The notes: generated from the letters alone by a model not told the origin. A stretch of 64,000 nucleotides of DNA from Gracilariopsis chorda (GCA_003194525.1 NBIV01000135.1:161636-225635), one strand, 5' to 3'; positions 52,851 through 64,000 are shown, counted from the first letter of the stretch. Made by a program: numbers and translations.

Positions 52851-55800
52851 CATGGATATGAAGTACGTTCGGGGTGGAGGTCCTTCATTTCTTCGACTTC
52901 AAGGCAATGTGTATCTTTCTGTTCCAGGCCAGGACGTGCGCTACACATATTTGTGGTCGGAAGGTCCTCTCAATCTTAATTCACGGGAATATTATTCTTA
53001 TTTCACGAAAAGAATGGTGTCTAACCCGAATATTCGATACTTGGTTCCAAAGTTGTACAATCTCATGCAACCAAGACCAGATATTGTCCGACAAAGATAT
53101 AGAAATTTGTTCAGACCAGACGAAAGTGTTCGCAGGGGAACAAACGCGGACGAGTCTACTCTGGACATCTCTTCAGACGCTATTCAGGAAGGAATAGTTG
53201 TCCGGAATTATCAAGGTGCCCATGAAGCCCGAATCGAGGTGAGCTCTGGTGCAGGACCGTTACCAGAAGACAGCCGAGGCCGACCTCTTGCAATGAGAGC
53301 TTTCGTCGTAGAGCCAAGTGGCCTGTTCAGGTCGGAAGCCCCAGTTGCCAAGCTGGTAGGCGGAAGAGAATCCCATCGCATGTCAACCAGAAATCTTCGA
53401 CGTGGAGTTGTCAAGTACAAGCGTTTGAAGCCTGATTCAATGGAAGCTGAGAAGGGATCTTTTCCACTGCTCTACCCTTACGGTGAGATTCATGCCCCGT
53501 ATGATACAGCAACATATACTTCATCGAGGGATGCGAAAAACCGAGACGAAAGGAGCCTAACATGGGCAGAACACTCTAAGCGAAGACTGTACACCGATAA
53601 TTCGCTGCTGAACTCTGGAACTCTTCTTCAGCAATGGTTGCTTCGTACTAGCACAAACATTGAAGACTTGAGACTTCGTTACTTGGAAACGGAACAGATG
53701 AGAATGGTTGAAGAACGGGAGCTGCACGCTGGAACCCATATCGGAACAGATGAACTTGGCCCTCCCGGTAAACTCTTCCTTCCGGGCAATCACAAAAATT
53801 CTCCGGCGTACTGGAGACAAAAACGACTGGATGTGCATGCAATACTAGCTTGACTGGGCTCCCCGACGCTTTTCGTCACAGTCACAATGAACGTATGGCG
53901 GCAAGAGATGAAAAGGCTTAGTATGGACAACAAAAACACCGGAGCATTTTCTCCACAATTAGACAGATGCCGTCTTTTTGATAGGCTAGATCTTATTGCA
54001 AGAGTGTACAACCAGTATGCAAATTCAATCATGAAGGATCTACAGAACAATTCAGAAGAGCTCTTTGGCTTGAAATGCATTGGGATTGCCGCCAAACTTG
54101 AATTCCAGGAGAGAATTACTCCACATCATCACATTCTTCTTTGGTTGGAGGGGGGCGTAATTGAAGATCCTGAGATCATTGACACTTTGATCAAAGCCGA
54201 ACTGCCTCGGGGTGACTCGACTGAGGACCAGGAACCCCGAAAGTTGGTGAAAAAATTCAATATGCACAGACACTCTCCATAATGCCGTGGTCGTACCTCT
54301 GACGGGAGATGCAGATTTGGGTATGATCGACAAGAAATTGTGGCTGAAACAACGATAAATGAGTACACAAATCGAGTGACCTACCGAAGAAGAAGGACAG
54401 GAGATTTGAAAGTGGTTCCGTACAATCCAGATCTCACAATGATGTACAAGGCTCACATCAATATTGAAAGAACCCAAGGTGGCAGCGCCATAGCATACCT
54501 GATGAAGTATGCTTTCAAGAGTGCCAAAGAAAATGATTTGGTTGTATCAAGTCGAGCGGAAAGCCAATCAAGTGCACAGAGCGACATGCTTCAAAATGAG
54601 ATCAGGGCGTACATGAGAGCGAAAGTGGTGGGCGCGGTTGAAGCTGCATGGAACCTCTTTGAGTTCAGGCAGTTCGCATCAATCCAACTGTACGGGCACT
54701 TGTCATACATCTCCGTGGAGAGCGACAGGTTTTGATTCAAAACGTAAGACTGCCTAGACGTCTGAGGTCTTCCCTGCTGGAAAGATATTTCAGAAGACCC
54801 TCCCGGTACATGGACTTGGACTACATGACATACTACGAGACTGTACGTGTCTACGATAAGCTACCCCGCTCTGTACCAGAGTCTGACTCCACTCTGGATG
54901 GAGGAAGTCCACGAATGTACGTAGTGCCGCGATCCGAAAATGATCGAACTGTGACTAGAATTAGATTTGCTTCTCCCAAAAATCCCGAACTATTCGCTCT
55001 TCGAATATTGCTCATGAACTCTGCATTCAGCCCCTTTGATGATCCGAAACATGTTGGGAGCGAATCCTACTCAACTTATAGAGAAGTGGCAGTAGCCCGT
55101 GGACTATATATCCATGGTGACGAGTACGAAACGGCTTTTGACGAGGCAGTAAGATACCATGCTACTCCTGCTGAGCTGCGTTACTTGGTCGTCACTTCCT
55201 TTCAACAAGGAATAAATCCTAAAACTGTGATTGAAAAGCACGAACGAGCCCTAACTACAGATATAACCGAGGGAAACAGAGCACAAAGAAGAGAAGAACT
55301 ACTTCGAAGAATCATTGAGATTTCGGACAGACATGGCGGTCAGCTTATCAGAAAAGATCCGTTCTTTCATCATACTGTATCACAAATTCATCTCAGAGAG
55401 AGCGAACTGCAATTAGCAGAGCAACAAGCTGAAGTACGTCGCAGCTCTTCTTCGAGGTCCAGGCGAAGGTTAAAAGAGAGATATGAGGATCTGAAAGAAG
55501 GCCAGAAGCAAGTTTTTGACAAAATAATGAGAGAAATACAATACCGAGATAGAATGGAAGAGTCTGAAAGACGCAACACACACGGAAGCGTTTTCTTCTT
55601 ACAAGGACGAGCGGGGGCAGGGAAGACCTATCTCCTATCTTTGCTGAGAGATATTGTTGAGCACGAAGGCTTATTGGTGCAGATGACAGCCACAACAGGT
55701 ATTGCTGCTGCCCTATATGAAGGCGGAAGAACTTTGCATAGTTTGCTTGGATTGGGAGTTGATGACAACAATGATTCGCAGAGTAGAGAGCGTCGGACAC

Positions 55801-57020
55801 TTTCCAAGTACGGAACACGATCACAGAGAGCAGAACTAGTACGGAAGACTATTTTGCTGGTAATTGATGAAGCTTCAATGTGCCCGAAAATGCTCTTCGA
55901 GATTGTGAACACCATACCGAAGGACTTAAGAAACTCTACGAAAGACTTTGGAGGCATGGTCGTAGTTATGGCAGGCGATTATATGCAACTGCTTCCAGTC
56001 GTTCCAAGAACAAGAACAGTGTCCGAAAGGGATGGAACAATTCGTGTTATCCCAGTGAGTGTCCTACGGGAGCTTCCATGGTACTCTTGCGAGCTTTTGG
56101 ACAGAAGATTCAAGGTTCTTCGCCTTACAGAACAGGTTCGTCAACAAGATGATCCAGTTTTTGCAAAAGGTTTGATCAGTCTTGGTCGTGGGACGTTTCC
56201 AGCATCAGCAAGGCTTCCGCTTATGTCTACGTCAGATGTACACGAAGCATACAAGTTGCTTTGGAAATGGTTTACGACACGGAAGAAAGAAGATGTCAAG
56301 CTCAACCGATTGATTGTTGCGCCAACAATCCAATTAGTGGAGGAACATAACCAAAACGCATTGGAGTATGTCCCAGGAAGGATGTCTGACTTGAAGTCTG
56401 CAACCACGATCGTTCCCAACCGAGGGCCAACCGGTGAAAACTTTCACACAAATAGTATCATTGGACCTGAACTGACGTATAATTACGCTCCAACTGGAGT
56501 CCCGCACCACCATTTGAAACTGAAGTTGGGTGTTCCTGTTATGGTGATTCGAAATGTACTTCATCCGCACTTGCTCAATGGAAAGATGTTTATCGTTACC
56601 AGCATTTCTCGCAGAGTGATTCGACTTTCGGGCATTGATGAACATGGGGAAATTCAGCAAAGCTTTTTACTGCACCGCATTGACTTTGTTTTCGAGTTTG
56701 CAGATGTGAAAATCAAACGTCGACAGTTTCCCATCAGATTGGCATTTGAAGCAACTGTGCATAAAGTGCAAGGACAAACGCTGAAGAAAATGATGATTGA
56801 CTTTCGAACAAACTTTTTTTCGCCGGGTCAGGTCTATGTTGGACTTTAGCGTGTCAGAACATCTGATGATGTGTTACTGCTGCATAGTGAAGAACAGAGG
56901 CCTCAAAATGCGCAGTATTTCCATCCAATGCCGGTGAGCATCAAAAACCCTGTTCTACAAGAAGCTGTAGAATTTGTAGAGGGGCTTCATTACTTTGACA
57001 TAGTTTATTATATGTGTAAA
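52851..57020 (+). pseudogene. Helitron Rep nuclease / PIF1-like helicase
   Basis: Coding starts with MDMKYVRGGGPSFLRLQGN. The Rep part has LFVTVTMNVWRQEM after an in-frame TGA (53851), the HUH nuclease motif TPHHHILLWL (54118-54147), a TAA at 54280, and the tyrosine motif AYLMKYAFKS with Tyr at 54496 and 54508. A one-base shift in a T run near 54733 leads into the helicase: Walker A GRAGAGKT (55605-55628), Walker B LLVIDEAS, LRLTEQVRQ, and VHKVQGQTL. A TAG at 56847 falls where the family has Ser in 'GLSRVRT', and the frame goes on for about 55 more codons. Helitrons transpose by rolling-circle replication: Rep nicks and joins DNA, and the helicase unwinds it. Only about four lesions separate this copy from an open frame. 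Confidence 0.9.
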
Positions 57021-57049
57021 CCAAAATTTGTGCAGATATCTTTTGCAAA

Positions 57050-57186
57050 TTTTGGCCGCGGCGCGAAGCGCCGCCTGCGGCCGAAGGCCGCTTTTCCTTT
57101 TCTCTCCATTATAAGTATTTGTTCATGTATGAGGGGGGTGTTATTGATTGAATGGAGGCGTTGCGCTACAAATTCGTCTTGCACGC
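57050..57186. repeat. Partial copy of the palindrome-rich repeat, cut by an LTR
   Basis: The segment has GGCCGCGGCGCGAAGCGCCG, GGCCGAAGGCCG, CTCTCCATTATAAGTATTTG, GAGGGGGGTGTTATTGATTG and GGAGGCGTTGCGC as in the array at 17.9 kb. It ends at CTTGCACGC, exactly where the array would go on with a C-run. The LTR starts there. Confidence 0.85.
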
Positions 57187-58012
57187 TGTGGTGCAATGCC
57201 CCAAAGGGGAAAAACACCGAAAGACGTTCGGGATCTTCCTCTCACGAGGTGAACCCAGTTGGGTAGAGCCCTCCCAGAGGTGTCACGGCGAAGCCGGTTT
57301 GCAAGACCAGGGACACCTGTCGCGACTCGCGCAGGGAGGTGAAGGCGAATCGGTATCCGCGTGAGCGTGGTGTGATCCTCAGTAGAGGTATGTTTCCACG
57401 TAAGTGGGGGTGTGTGAGCGGATGCGCACACGAGGGCCGCGGATAGCGGGAGGTGCTACCTTAAAAAGGGGAAGAAGGAAGGGCGAAGAGGGGGAAGAGA
57501 GGAAGAAGTGAGTCGCGAGAGCGACGAACAGATACGGCGATGCCGGTGGACAGGACTCCCTATACAGGGCGAAACACCAATATGATTGGAACAATTATAC
57601 TCCCAAGGATGGGCTTCTTTAGATGTGCGAGGGGGTTAGATGTCCCGTGGTTTACGGCGTTTCCCTCCAAGGAGAAGTAGAGCACGCGCGCAAGCGGTAA
57701 CAGCTAGAGCCAATTCCCCAGGTTGGGGTCCCTTGTTGGGGAAGGTTTACTGGTGCGACGGAAGTGCGCCGTCGCAGCAAGTACTAGCTTCCCAGAAATG
57801 GGTGTGAAAATAATAAATAATAATAACTAAAATATTCCACATTTCGTGGCAACATCCACTACTGTGGCCAACCGCCAATTGACCCAAAACCGTGTCCCAC
57901 GTGTCCATATCCACCATAGTGGGGCGTAATTCATATACACACTACACAACCGATAATATCGGGAAAGCGTTCAAGTACCCAGAATCCCTCCCTGAGGGCG
58001 TTGCACTTCACA
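57187..58012 (-). repeat. 3' LTR of the Ty3 element
   Basis: On the plus strand it starts TGTGGTGCAATG and ends GCACTTCACA, so the ends are TG..CA (and TGTG..CACA). The start coincides with the interruption of a known repeat and the end is followed by TCCCCCCCCT, the complement of a polypurine tract. Length is 826 bp. Neither end is confirmed by a second LTR, which lies beyond the window. Confidence 0.7.
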
Positions 58013-58022
58013 TCCCCCCCCT
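58013..58022 (-). promoter_or_regulatory. Polypurine tract
   Basis: TCCCCCCCCT on the plus strand, AGGGGGGGGA on the element's strand, directly next to the LTR. It would prime plus-strand cDNA synthesis by reverse transcriptase. Confidence 0.65.
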
Positions 58023-58066
58023 AAGACAGGAAAACGACCGCGGACGCGGAGGGTTCCCAGACGAAA

Positions 58067-59853
58067 ATGGGTGATAAAAGCGCGTGCTCTGTCTCCGGGT
58101 CTTCGATAAATCCCTCTGCATCAGAGTCACCAAGCGCACAAACGACAACAACAGCCACCCTCGACAAGGGAGAAATGAACGACGACAACACCATCAACAA
58201 CCACAGCCAACCTCCGAGACTTCTCGGGCGATACACCACCGGTTTCCGGTCACTTCCCCTGCCTCAGGGCGATCGAAATCCGGTACAACCGGGGAATATG
58301 GCTGCTGCAGCCGACCATCCCTTCGCACTACCACCTTAGGTGGTGTCCTCCGGAACCACTCCGGTGTCCAGCTGGCCAACCTACAACACCCTGGTGGGGC
58401 TCAACCCGATGAATCGGAATCACGCGTCGCGCCTGCGCCTTGCCCCGTGGTTTCACCCGGTCGCTGTCCTCAATGAGGGATTGGTCACCGCTTATGCGGA
58501 TGGCTCAGACACCCTTCCGGGGGATCTGCCCAGAGCAGTCACCACATCGTGGGATTGGCGTCACCGGATTGCGATTCCGCGTCACCACCTCCGAAGAAAT
58601 TCGGGCGAGACCGTCGCTGCGGCGCAGACTGCGTTGACGCGCATGGCGTACCAACGGCAGAGCCGGGCTCCATTCGATGTACCGGTCCCACCGGAGTATG
58701 GCTTTGACGTTAGCTACTTCCGCACTCGCGGGGAGATTGGTACGGCGAGAACCTGTTCCGCCTCGAGACCCTCGCTTGGAGGAATTTCCACGCTGCGCGG
58801 CAAGAAGCCCTTTGCTGGGAGCGACCGATTATTCGGGCGGAGTTCAGGTACCTTCCCCGGTAATACCGGTCCAACCTTCTCCAAAACATCATCCGCTACG
58901 AGCGGCGTTGGCGATCCCGATTCGGGTATTTTATCCCGTATCAGAACGTGGAGATAGAGCGGATTGCGCCGCCTCACCGACTAGGTCGGTATGTAGCACT
59001 CCCCGAGTGGTGGCGCTTCCATGAAGCCTGCCGGGGGTGCTACATAGAACTCCCGCCGGTACTTACGTACCTCGGTTCGCTGCTCATGCAGGATCCCCGG
59101 TCGGGGTTGTGGTCCGTAGTGGTTACGGAGTGGGCGGCCCGCACTGCGGCTTATATTCTCAACGAGGCGTACGACCAGTATCGTCTCTGGTTCCTTCAAC
59201 AGCGTGTGCGGGCAGCGATCCGAAACCTGGATCTTCGCATCCCCCTTGGGGGCCAGGCCAACAATGAAGAGGTCCTCCAATTACTTGGGTACATCGACAA
59301 CGTTAGCTGGAGTGAGGTCCCGCTGGAGCAAAGCGGTCGTCTGGATGGCGGCAGCGGTAACACCGGTGGTCCGGGACTAGGTAGAAACACCGCCCTTGCG
59401 GGGGATTTTATCTACTTCGACCCCTGGGAGTTCCGGGAAATTTCCTCCGAGGAGGCGCGCGAGCTTCGCGATACGCCCCGGCATGTGCCGGAAGACCACC
59501 CGGTGGGGTACGTCAATTCTGACGACTACTACCGCGCATATGGCGGGGATGACCCAATGGTCGATAACGATCCGGAAGAACCCGGGGAGATGGACGTAGA
59601 GGAAACCGGCGCTAGCGCGGAAGCTTTCCCAGAGGGGGTATCTCCGGCCGAGCCGGCTGCTGACCCTTCGGCGGCAAGTGCCGGACCTTCTATCCCCAGC
59701 GGGGTGACGGCGAATGAAAACGAGATCATCGCACGTTTCCTCCGGGGTGCCGGTCTTAGCGCTGCCGAGGTATCGGGGGATGTCACCACCATGGCGGACG
59801 CGTTGGCCTACCGCCTTGCTGGGGGTTACGCCCCGGACGATGGGGGTGAGTGA
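58067..59853 (+). pseudogene. Antisense ORF between pol and the 3' LTR
   Basis: Coding starts MGDKSACSVSGSS at 58067. A TAG lies at 58337, and the frame continues through a domain with HASRLRLAPWFHPVAVLNEG and VTTSWDWRHRIAIPRHH. A frameshift near 58740 leads to WYGENLFRLETLAWRNFHAA, a TAA at about 58870, then NVEIERIAPPHRLGRYVALP, EWAARTAAYILNEAYDQYRL and NEEVLQLLGYIDNVSW. The last part (59360-59853) is acidic and disordered, ending FLRGAGLSAAEVSGDV and a short helix. It is Trp/Arg/Tyr-rich and globular in the middle. It opposes pol, and its stop lies about 190 bp from the end of the chromodomain gene. Gag is normally co-directional and 5' of pol, so this is an extra gene. Function unknown. 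Confidence 0.6.
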
Positions 59854-60044
59854 AACCTCTAGTCCAGGTTCTTGGTTCTTCTTTCCCTGGCTATGCCAGT
59901 TAGTGTAGTGTAGTATTGTGGGGAGCTAGCTGCTCCCTTGAATAAACTTTCCCGTTCAGAACGGTGCTTCTCGGTTGAGTTCCCCGTCTTCGACGGATCT
60001 TGCCTTGTTATCCTTTCCTATCGCTCTGCGCTCGCGCGGCAGCG
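59854..60044. other. Short spacer between convergent genes
   Basis: This is about 190 bp between the end of the antisense ORF and the end of the chromodomain gene. It includes AATAAA at 59941 for the plus-strand transcript. Convergent 3' ends would overlap if transcripts run long. Confidence 0.4.
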
Positions 60045-63000
60045 TTACCCAACTTGGGCATTAACCAGCGTGGCTGGGGCTGCAGTTCCCGTTTGACGGT
60101 GGTATCGCAGGACCTGCGACCGTGGGAGGTGTTCAATTGGCTCCCACGTATCCCCACTGGGGTCGTACCCGTACCCGCGGACGCGGTATTGTAGAATACC
60201 ATCCTGGTCCCAGGTGTGTCCGACAAGTCGGTCTACTAAGAACTCTCGTTCATAGACCTGCCGGCCGTGCCGGGTGGTGGTTGTACTTCCTTGCGGGGGC
60301 TGCCCGCTGTGCGGTATAATGTCCCTTAGCAGGGTGTTCGGCAATAACTCCGGCGTTGACGTGCGCTGTGATAGCGGCCGCTGCTCATGCGGGAAGATAT
60401 CCCTCAAGAGGGTGTGTGGTGCCACGGTTTTCACCGGCAAGTCATTCCCCATTGGGGCAGGTTCATTTCCGCTTTCGCGGTATTGCGGCGAACCGCCAGT
60501 CGGCGGGGGACTTGGGCTCCGGCTTTGCGGTTGAGCTCACGAACCGCGAGTTTGCGGGAAGATGACCGCTCCTGCGGAATCGGCATTTCCACAATCCCCT
60601 GGGGGGTTCCGTGCGACACGGTGATTGGGTGGCAAACCGCCTCCCTGCCAGGCGCACGAACGCTCCGCACCCTACGTTCCGGCGATGCCGTGGTGTCCCC
60701 GGCTACTGACGGGTTGCCTGGGGCTAACTCCGGTACACCGGTATTTTGGTCAAAATTCCCCTTTGGGGGGTGCCGGGCAGGTGCCGATGACACCCTTTTC
60801 AGGGGCTTGGCCGCTAAGTGCGGTGCACCGTCTCCACGGGGAGGAGCAGCGTCCGGTCCGGTATGACCGGTTTCGAGCGTGCGATGGCGTGCGCTTTTTC
60901 CGAGTTCCTCGGTTCTTCCCAGCAGCGTTGCGGGAGGTGGCGCAAATTATTCCCCGGAACGGGGGCTTCGATTCCGTGGACGACGGGAGGCGTTTCCGGC
61001 GCTTGCAGGCCAGGGCCTGAACCTTCGGCTGCGGCTTGGCTGCCTTTTTCCCCAGGAGGGGTGTGGGGATTTCCCAGCGGCGCTGGTGTATCTGGGCGCC
61101 TCTTTTCCGCAGGGCGCGGGGCTGATCGACCTGATTGAAACCGCTTCCGCGGGGACTTCCGCCAACGGCGGCTTCGAGGCATCGCCCTGCTGAGGGGATT
61201 GAGGGCGATCGTCACCATACTCCCTTATCGGGATCCTTCCCTGACAGGGGTGTGCGGTAGTTGCCCTTTAACTTCCCGTGTAGCACGGTATATTTTCCGC
61301 GTTTGTGGCGATGCCTCCGGGGATGGATCGGGCGATTGCCTTTCCGCTGCTGCGGTATTGGAGGGAGGCTTCTCGTTTTCCCGTGACAAACGGTGTATTT
61401 GCCGCTTTTGCGGGGCCTGCGCGTCTGGTTCCTGTTGCACAGCACTGCCCGGGAACGGGGGATTAGTGTCGCGTGACATACTCCGTGCTCCACGGTCAGT
61501 GTTCCGTATGTTACGGTGTGTTTCCCGTTGCGACGGCGATATCGTTCCTCGAAAACGAGTGTTCTCCTCCCCCTCCTTAGACGGAGCGGCGGGATAAGGG
61601 ATAACATTCCCCGCCTGGCGGGTATAGATGCGCGCCAGTGGGGCAGACGTGGTAGGGGCGGGCGCTGAGAGGCCCGAATTACCAGGCTGAGCCGGTGAAT
61701 CCGACAGGGTCGGTAGGTCTGAGAGTCCCCGGCTGGGGTGTGGTAGTACCGTAGGCCTAGTACTCCCGGATGGTTCCGGTGTTGCAGAGTCCGTAGAAAC
61801 GGGGTTTCCTGGATCCAGGACTACCTCTGACGAGGGAGGAGGGGCAAGGACAACACGATCACGGGAAATCCGTTCGTGCGTGTCGCCCATCTCTACCACG
61901 ACAGTGTCGGTGTTAACAGAGATGACCTTGAAGGGTCCATCCGCCACAGGCGAGAGTTTGTGACGCTTCTCCCGTTCCGGGTTGTAGTACTCCTTTCTGA
62001 TGAAGACGTAGTTATTTGCCCGAATCGGGGGGGTCTTTCCTCGCAAGCGAGCGTCAAAATCCCGCTTGTAAGCGGCTTGGGCCCGTGCCATATACTTCCG
62101 CGCAGCGGGGACCAGCTTGGAAAGCCATTGCTTCAATTGCTGCCGGTAGACATCCACAGATGGGAAATTGTCGAAGGTAGCTTGGGGTTCCAGCGCCACA
62201 GGCGGGGGTGTTCTAGATAGGACCAACTCGAATGGCGAAACTCCGGTAGTCCGGTGTATCTGCGTATTGTACGCGTAGGTTACCGCATCAGCGTAGAGAT
62301 CCCAATTCGTTGGGTGGTCAGCGACGTAGGAACGTAACGCCGCGAGTAACGTCCGGTTAAACCGTTCAACTTGCCCATTACACTGGGGGTGGTAGGTAGT
62401 CGTGAACAAGTTCTTGACATCCAGGATGCGACAAACATCCTAGAAGAACTTGCTCACGAACTGTTTCCCGTTATCGGAGAGCACCTCCACAGGGGGAACG
62501 TAGACAAAAATCCGGTGCGTGACCAGAGCCTGGGCCACCATGAGAGCGGTTATCCCCCGAAGAGGGACAGTCCGTACCAGCTTAGAAAAGCGGTCGGTGA
62601 TGACAAATAGAAACTTGTTTCCACATTTTGTGGTGAGTAGTGGTCCGAGAAGATCAATTGCGATAAACTCGAGTGGCGCCCTTGCGGGGAATAGTTTTCA
62701 GCTTCTTCGCATTTTTGCGGAGCTTGACGCGATTCTTCGCGCATTCGCTACAGAACCGCACAGTTGCGTAGCAATCCACCGCCATGGCGGGCCAATAGAA
62801 ATCCCTTCGCAGGGTTAGGTAGAGTTTCCCCCCCCTGGGTGACCTCCGATGGGGGCATAGTGTGATAGATGTAACACCCCGCGATTGCAGGGAATGTGGT
62901 ACCACAATCTGTGGGCGGGCTTCGACCTTCCTTACGAGGTAGCCTTTGTCGTTTACCCCGAAAGGGAGATCTTCACCACCGTTGATACGGGCACGAATTC

Positions 63001-64000
63001 TCGTACAGAATGGGTCGCCGAATTGTTCTTGGATCATTTCTTCCGGTGATACCGGTACAAAGTTTCCCGGTAACGGGTTCTCAGATTTATCTCGCGATGC
63101 GAGTAGTTCGTCAAAATCAGCATCCTCGTCCCAGGTTTCTGGCCTAGCCTCGACGGCATGTTCCGGATCATCCGGGTCTATAGCCATGAAGCATGGGACT
63201 TCATCATCCTCCGTTGGGAGTGCTTCCCCACTTGTGGGTAACCGCGACAAAGCGTCGGCCTGGGTGTTCTGCGCACCCTTTTTATAAATGACTTGAAAGT
63301 CATATTCCGCGAGGCGGAGTCTCCAGCGCATGAGGCGTCCCGACGGGTCGGAGATATTCATCAACCACCTCAATGAGGAATGATCCGTGTACATGGTGAA
63401 GTGAACTCCCATAAGGTAGGGGTGCAGAGTGGTCATCGCCCATACGACGGCGAGGCACTCTTTCTCCGATACGGAGTAGTTCCGCTCATGAACATTGAGC
63501 GATCGTGACCAATAACCAATTGGATGTCGTTCCCCTCGGGGGTGGTTTGAAAAAGAGCACACCCGACTTGGTAGTCGCTCGAGTCCGTATCTACGGAGTA
63601 TGGCAACCCAAGTTTTGGGAGATGTAGGATTGGTGCTGATGTGACAGCCTCCCTCAAGGAGTTAAAAGCTTCCGATTGCTCAGGCGTAAATGTTCCCAAT
63701 TTTGGGGGGTTCCCCTTTCGCAACAAACGCGTTCAGGGGCGCCGCAGTATCCGAAAAGTTCGGGATAAACCGTCGATAGACGTTGACCAGCCCCAAAAAG
63801 GAGCGCAGTTCCGTTTGAGTACGGGGTTCTTTCGCCTCAACGAGGGATTTGACTCGAGCTTTCTCGATCGCTAACCGTCCAGGACGGATAATGTGACCCA
63901 GATACTTCACAGTATTCGTGAAAAACTCGCATTTCCTCAACTTGAGGTTAATTCCCGCATCGCGGAGTACGGTCAGCAGTCTCGGACGTGAGTGAGATGG
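60045..64000 (-). pseudogene. Ty3 Pol: RT end, RNase H, integrase, linker, chromodomain
   Basis: The track enters from the right with the RT thumb (KCEFFTNTVKYLGHIIRPG, LRSFLGLVNVYRRFIPNF) at 63.94-63.70 kb, RNase H (ILHLPKLGLPYSVDTDSSDY, YSVSEKECLAVVWAM, TDHSSLRWL, QADALSRLP) at 63.65-63.24 kb, the integrase zinc region (LTLRRDFYWPAMAVDCYATV, CSECAKNRVK) near 62.8 kb, and the core (VITDRFSKL, EVLSDNGKQFVSKFF, TAG at about 62441, TTTYHPQCNGQVERFNRTLL). The GPF module is near 61.9 kb. About 500 residues of Pro/Ser/Arg-rich linker precede the chromodomain (FLVDRLVGHTWDQDGILQYR, GYGYDPSGDTWEPIEHLP, 60.26-60.11 kb). Frameshifts lie near 63.69, 63.53, 62.66 and 61.2 kb. RT copies the RNA, RNase H removes it, integrase inserts the DNA, and the chromodomain targets chromatin. 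Confidence 0.88.

Larger units (their letters stand above)
57187..64000 (-). mobile_element. Chromodomain Ty3 retrotransposon with antisense ORF, continuing past the window
   Basis: In its own (minus) direction it comprises: RT end and RNase H (64000-62.6 kb), integrase (62.8-61.9 kb), a long disordered linker (61.9-60.4 kb), chromodomain (60.26-60.11 kb), an ORF on the other strand (58.07-59.85 kb), a polypurine tract and the 3' LTR (58012-57187). The left end splits a palindrome-rich repeat. The 5' half is outside the window. Confidence 0.85.

Noticed and set aside
26850..62445. TAA/TAG reassigned to glutamine, as in some ciliates and green algae
   Set aside because: YKT6 and NDUFA5 end with TAA exactly where the family ends, and ERV1 and the RING gene end with TAG. 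The mobile genes also carry frameshifts, so decay explains the stops.
1..64000. tRNA and rRNA genes
   Set aside because: I looked for T-loop GTTCGAATCC-like boxes with cloverleaf partners and for conserved rRNA blocks and found none by eye.

Overview
This window is eukaryotic nuclear DNA. Several genes carry short spliceosomal introns of 74 to 116 bp with GT..AG ends, and the proteins are eukaryotic: the SNARE YKT6, the complex I subunit NDUFA5, the sulfhydryl oxidase ERV1, BAR-domain proteins, a RING protein and an F-box/LRR protein. A DASH-type cryptochrome and a small protein with a transit-peptide-like leader and one membrane helix suggest an alga. A red alga or a lineage with a red plastid is my guess, held weakly. 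Host genes end in TAA and TAG at the positions expected from their families, so the genetic code looks standard.

Layout. From 1 to 17.8 kb is the host gene island: F-box/LRR (+), truncated CRY-DASH (-), plastid-type membrane protein (+), YKT6 (+, four exons, one of only 10 nt), NDUFA5 (+, two exons), two BAR paralogs (-, -), RING protein (+, two exons) and ERV1 (-). From 17.9 to 21 kb lies a repeat block: two 872-bp copies, each of two diverged ~436-bp halves rich in nested palindromes and CAG runs, then an inverted copy and a partial copy. From 21.4 to 23.3 kb is a decayed Harbinger-like pair (DDE transposase and SANT-like protein, tail to tail). From 25.2 to 26.35 kb is an integrase fragment of a Ty3 element.

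From about 26.4 to 42.1 kb is what I read as one large decayed DNA element and the main discovery candidate. It holds a Plavaka/KDZ-like transposase (+), a basic coiled-coil protein (-), a DNA adenine-type methyltransferase with DPPY followed by or fused to a SET domain (-), a 148-bp near-perfect palindrome, a ParB-like protein followed by a 2-oxoglutarate/Fe(II) dioxygenase (+), and a leucine-zipper protein (+). The + strand is strongly C-rich left of about 35.5 kb and G-rich right of about 36 kb, whichever strand the genes are on, so the skew flips near the palindrome. Clusters of CTAG-centred motifs lie at both proposed ends.

From 42.1 to 46.07 kb is the 3' part of a chromodomain Ty3 element (+) carrying a long ORF on the opposite strand between the chromodomain and the LTR. 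It abuts a truncated Helitron (-, 48.6 to 46.06 kb). From 48.7 to 52 kb is gene-poor DNA with a hairpin minisatellite and a 68-bp iteron-like array. From 52.2 to 57.0 kb is a nearly full Helitron Rep/helicase (+) with a few stops. From 57.19 kb to the window end is a second chromodomain Ty3 element (-), with an inferred 826-bp LTR, a polypurine tract and again an antisense ORF between the LTR and pol.

Many in-frame stops in the mobile genes fall where a Gln or Arg codon would fit (CAA, CAG, CGA to TAA, TAG, TGA), pointing to C-to-T decay. Domain names rest on motif reading alone; no database search was possible.
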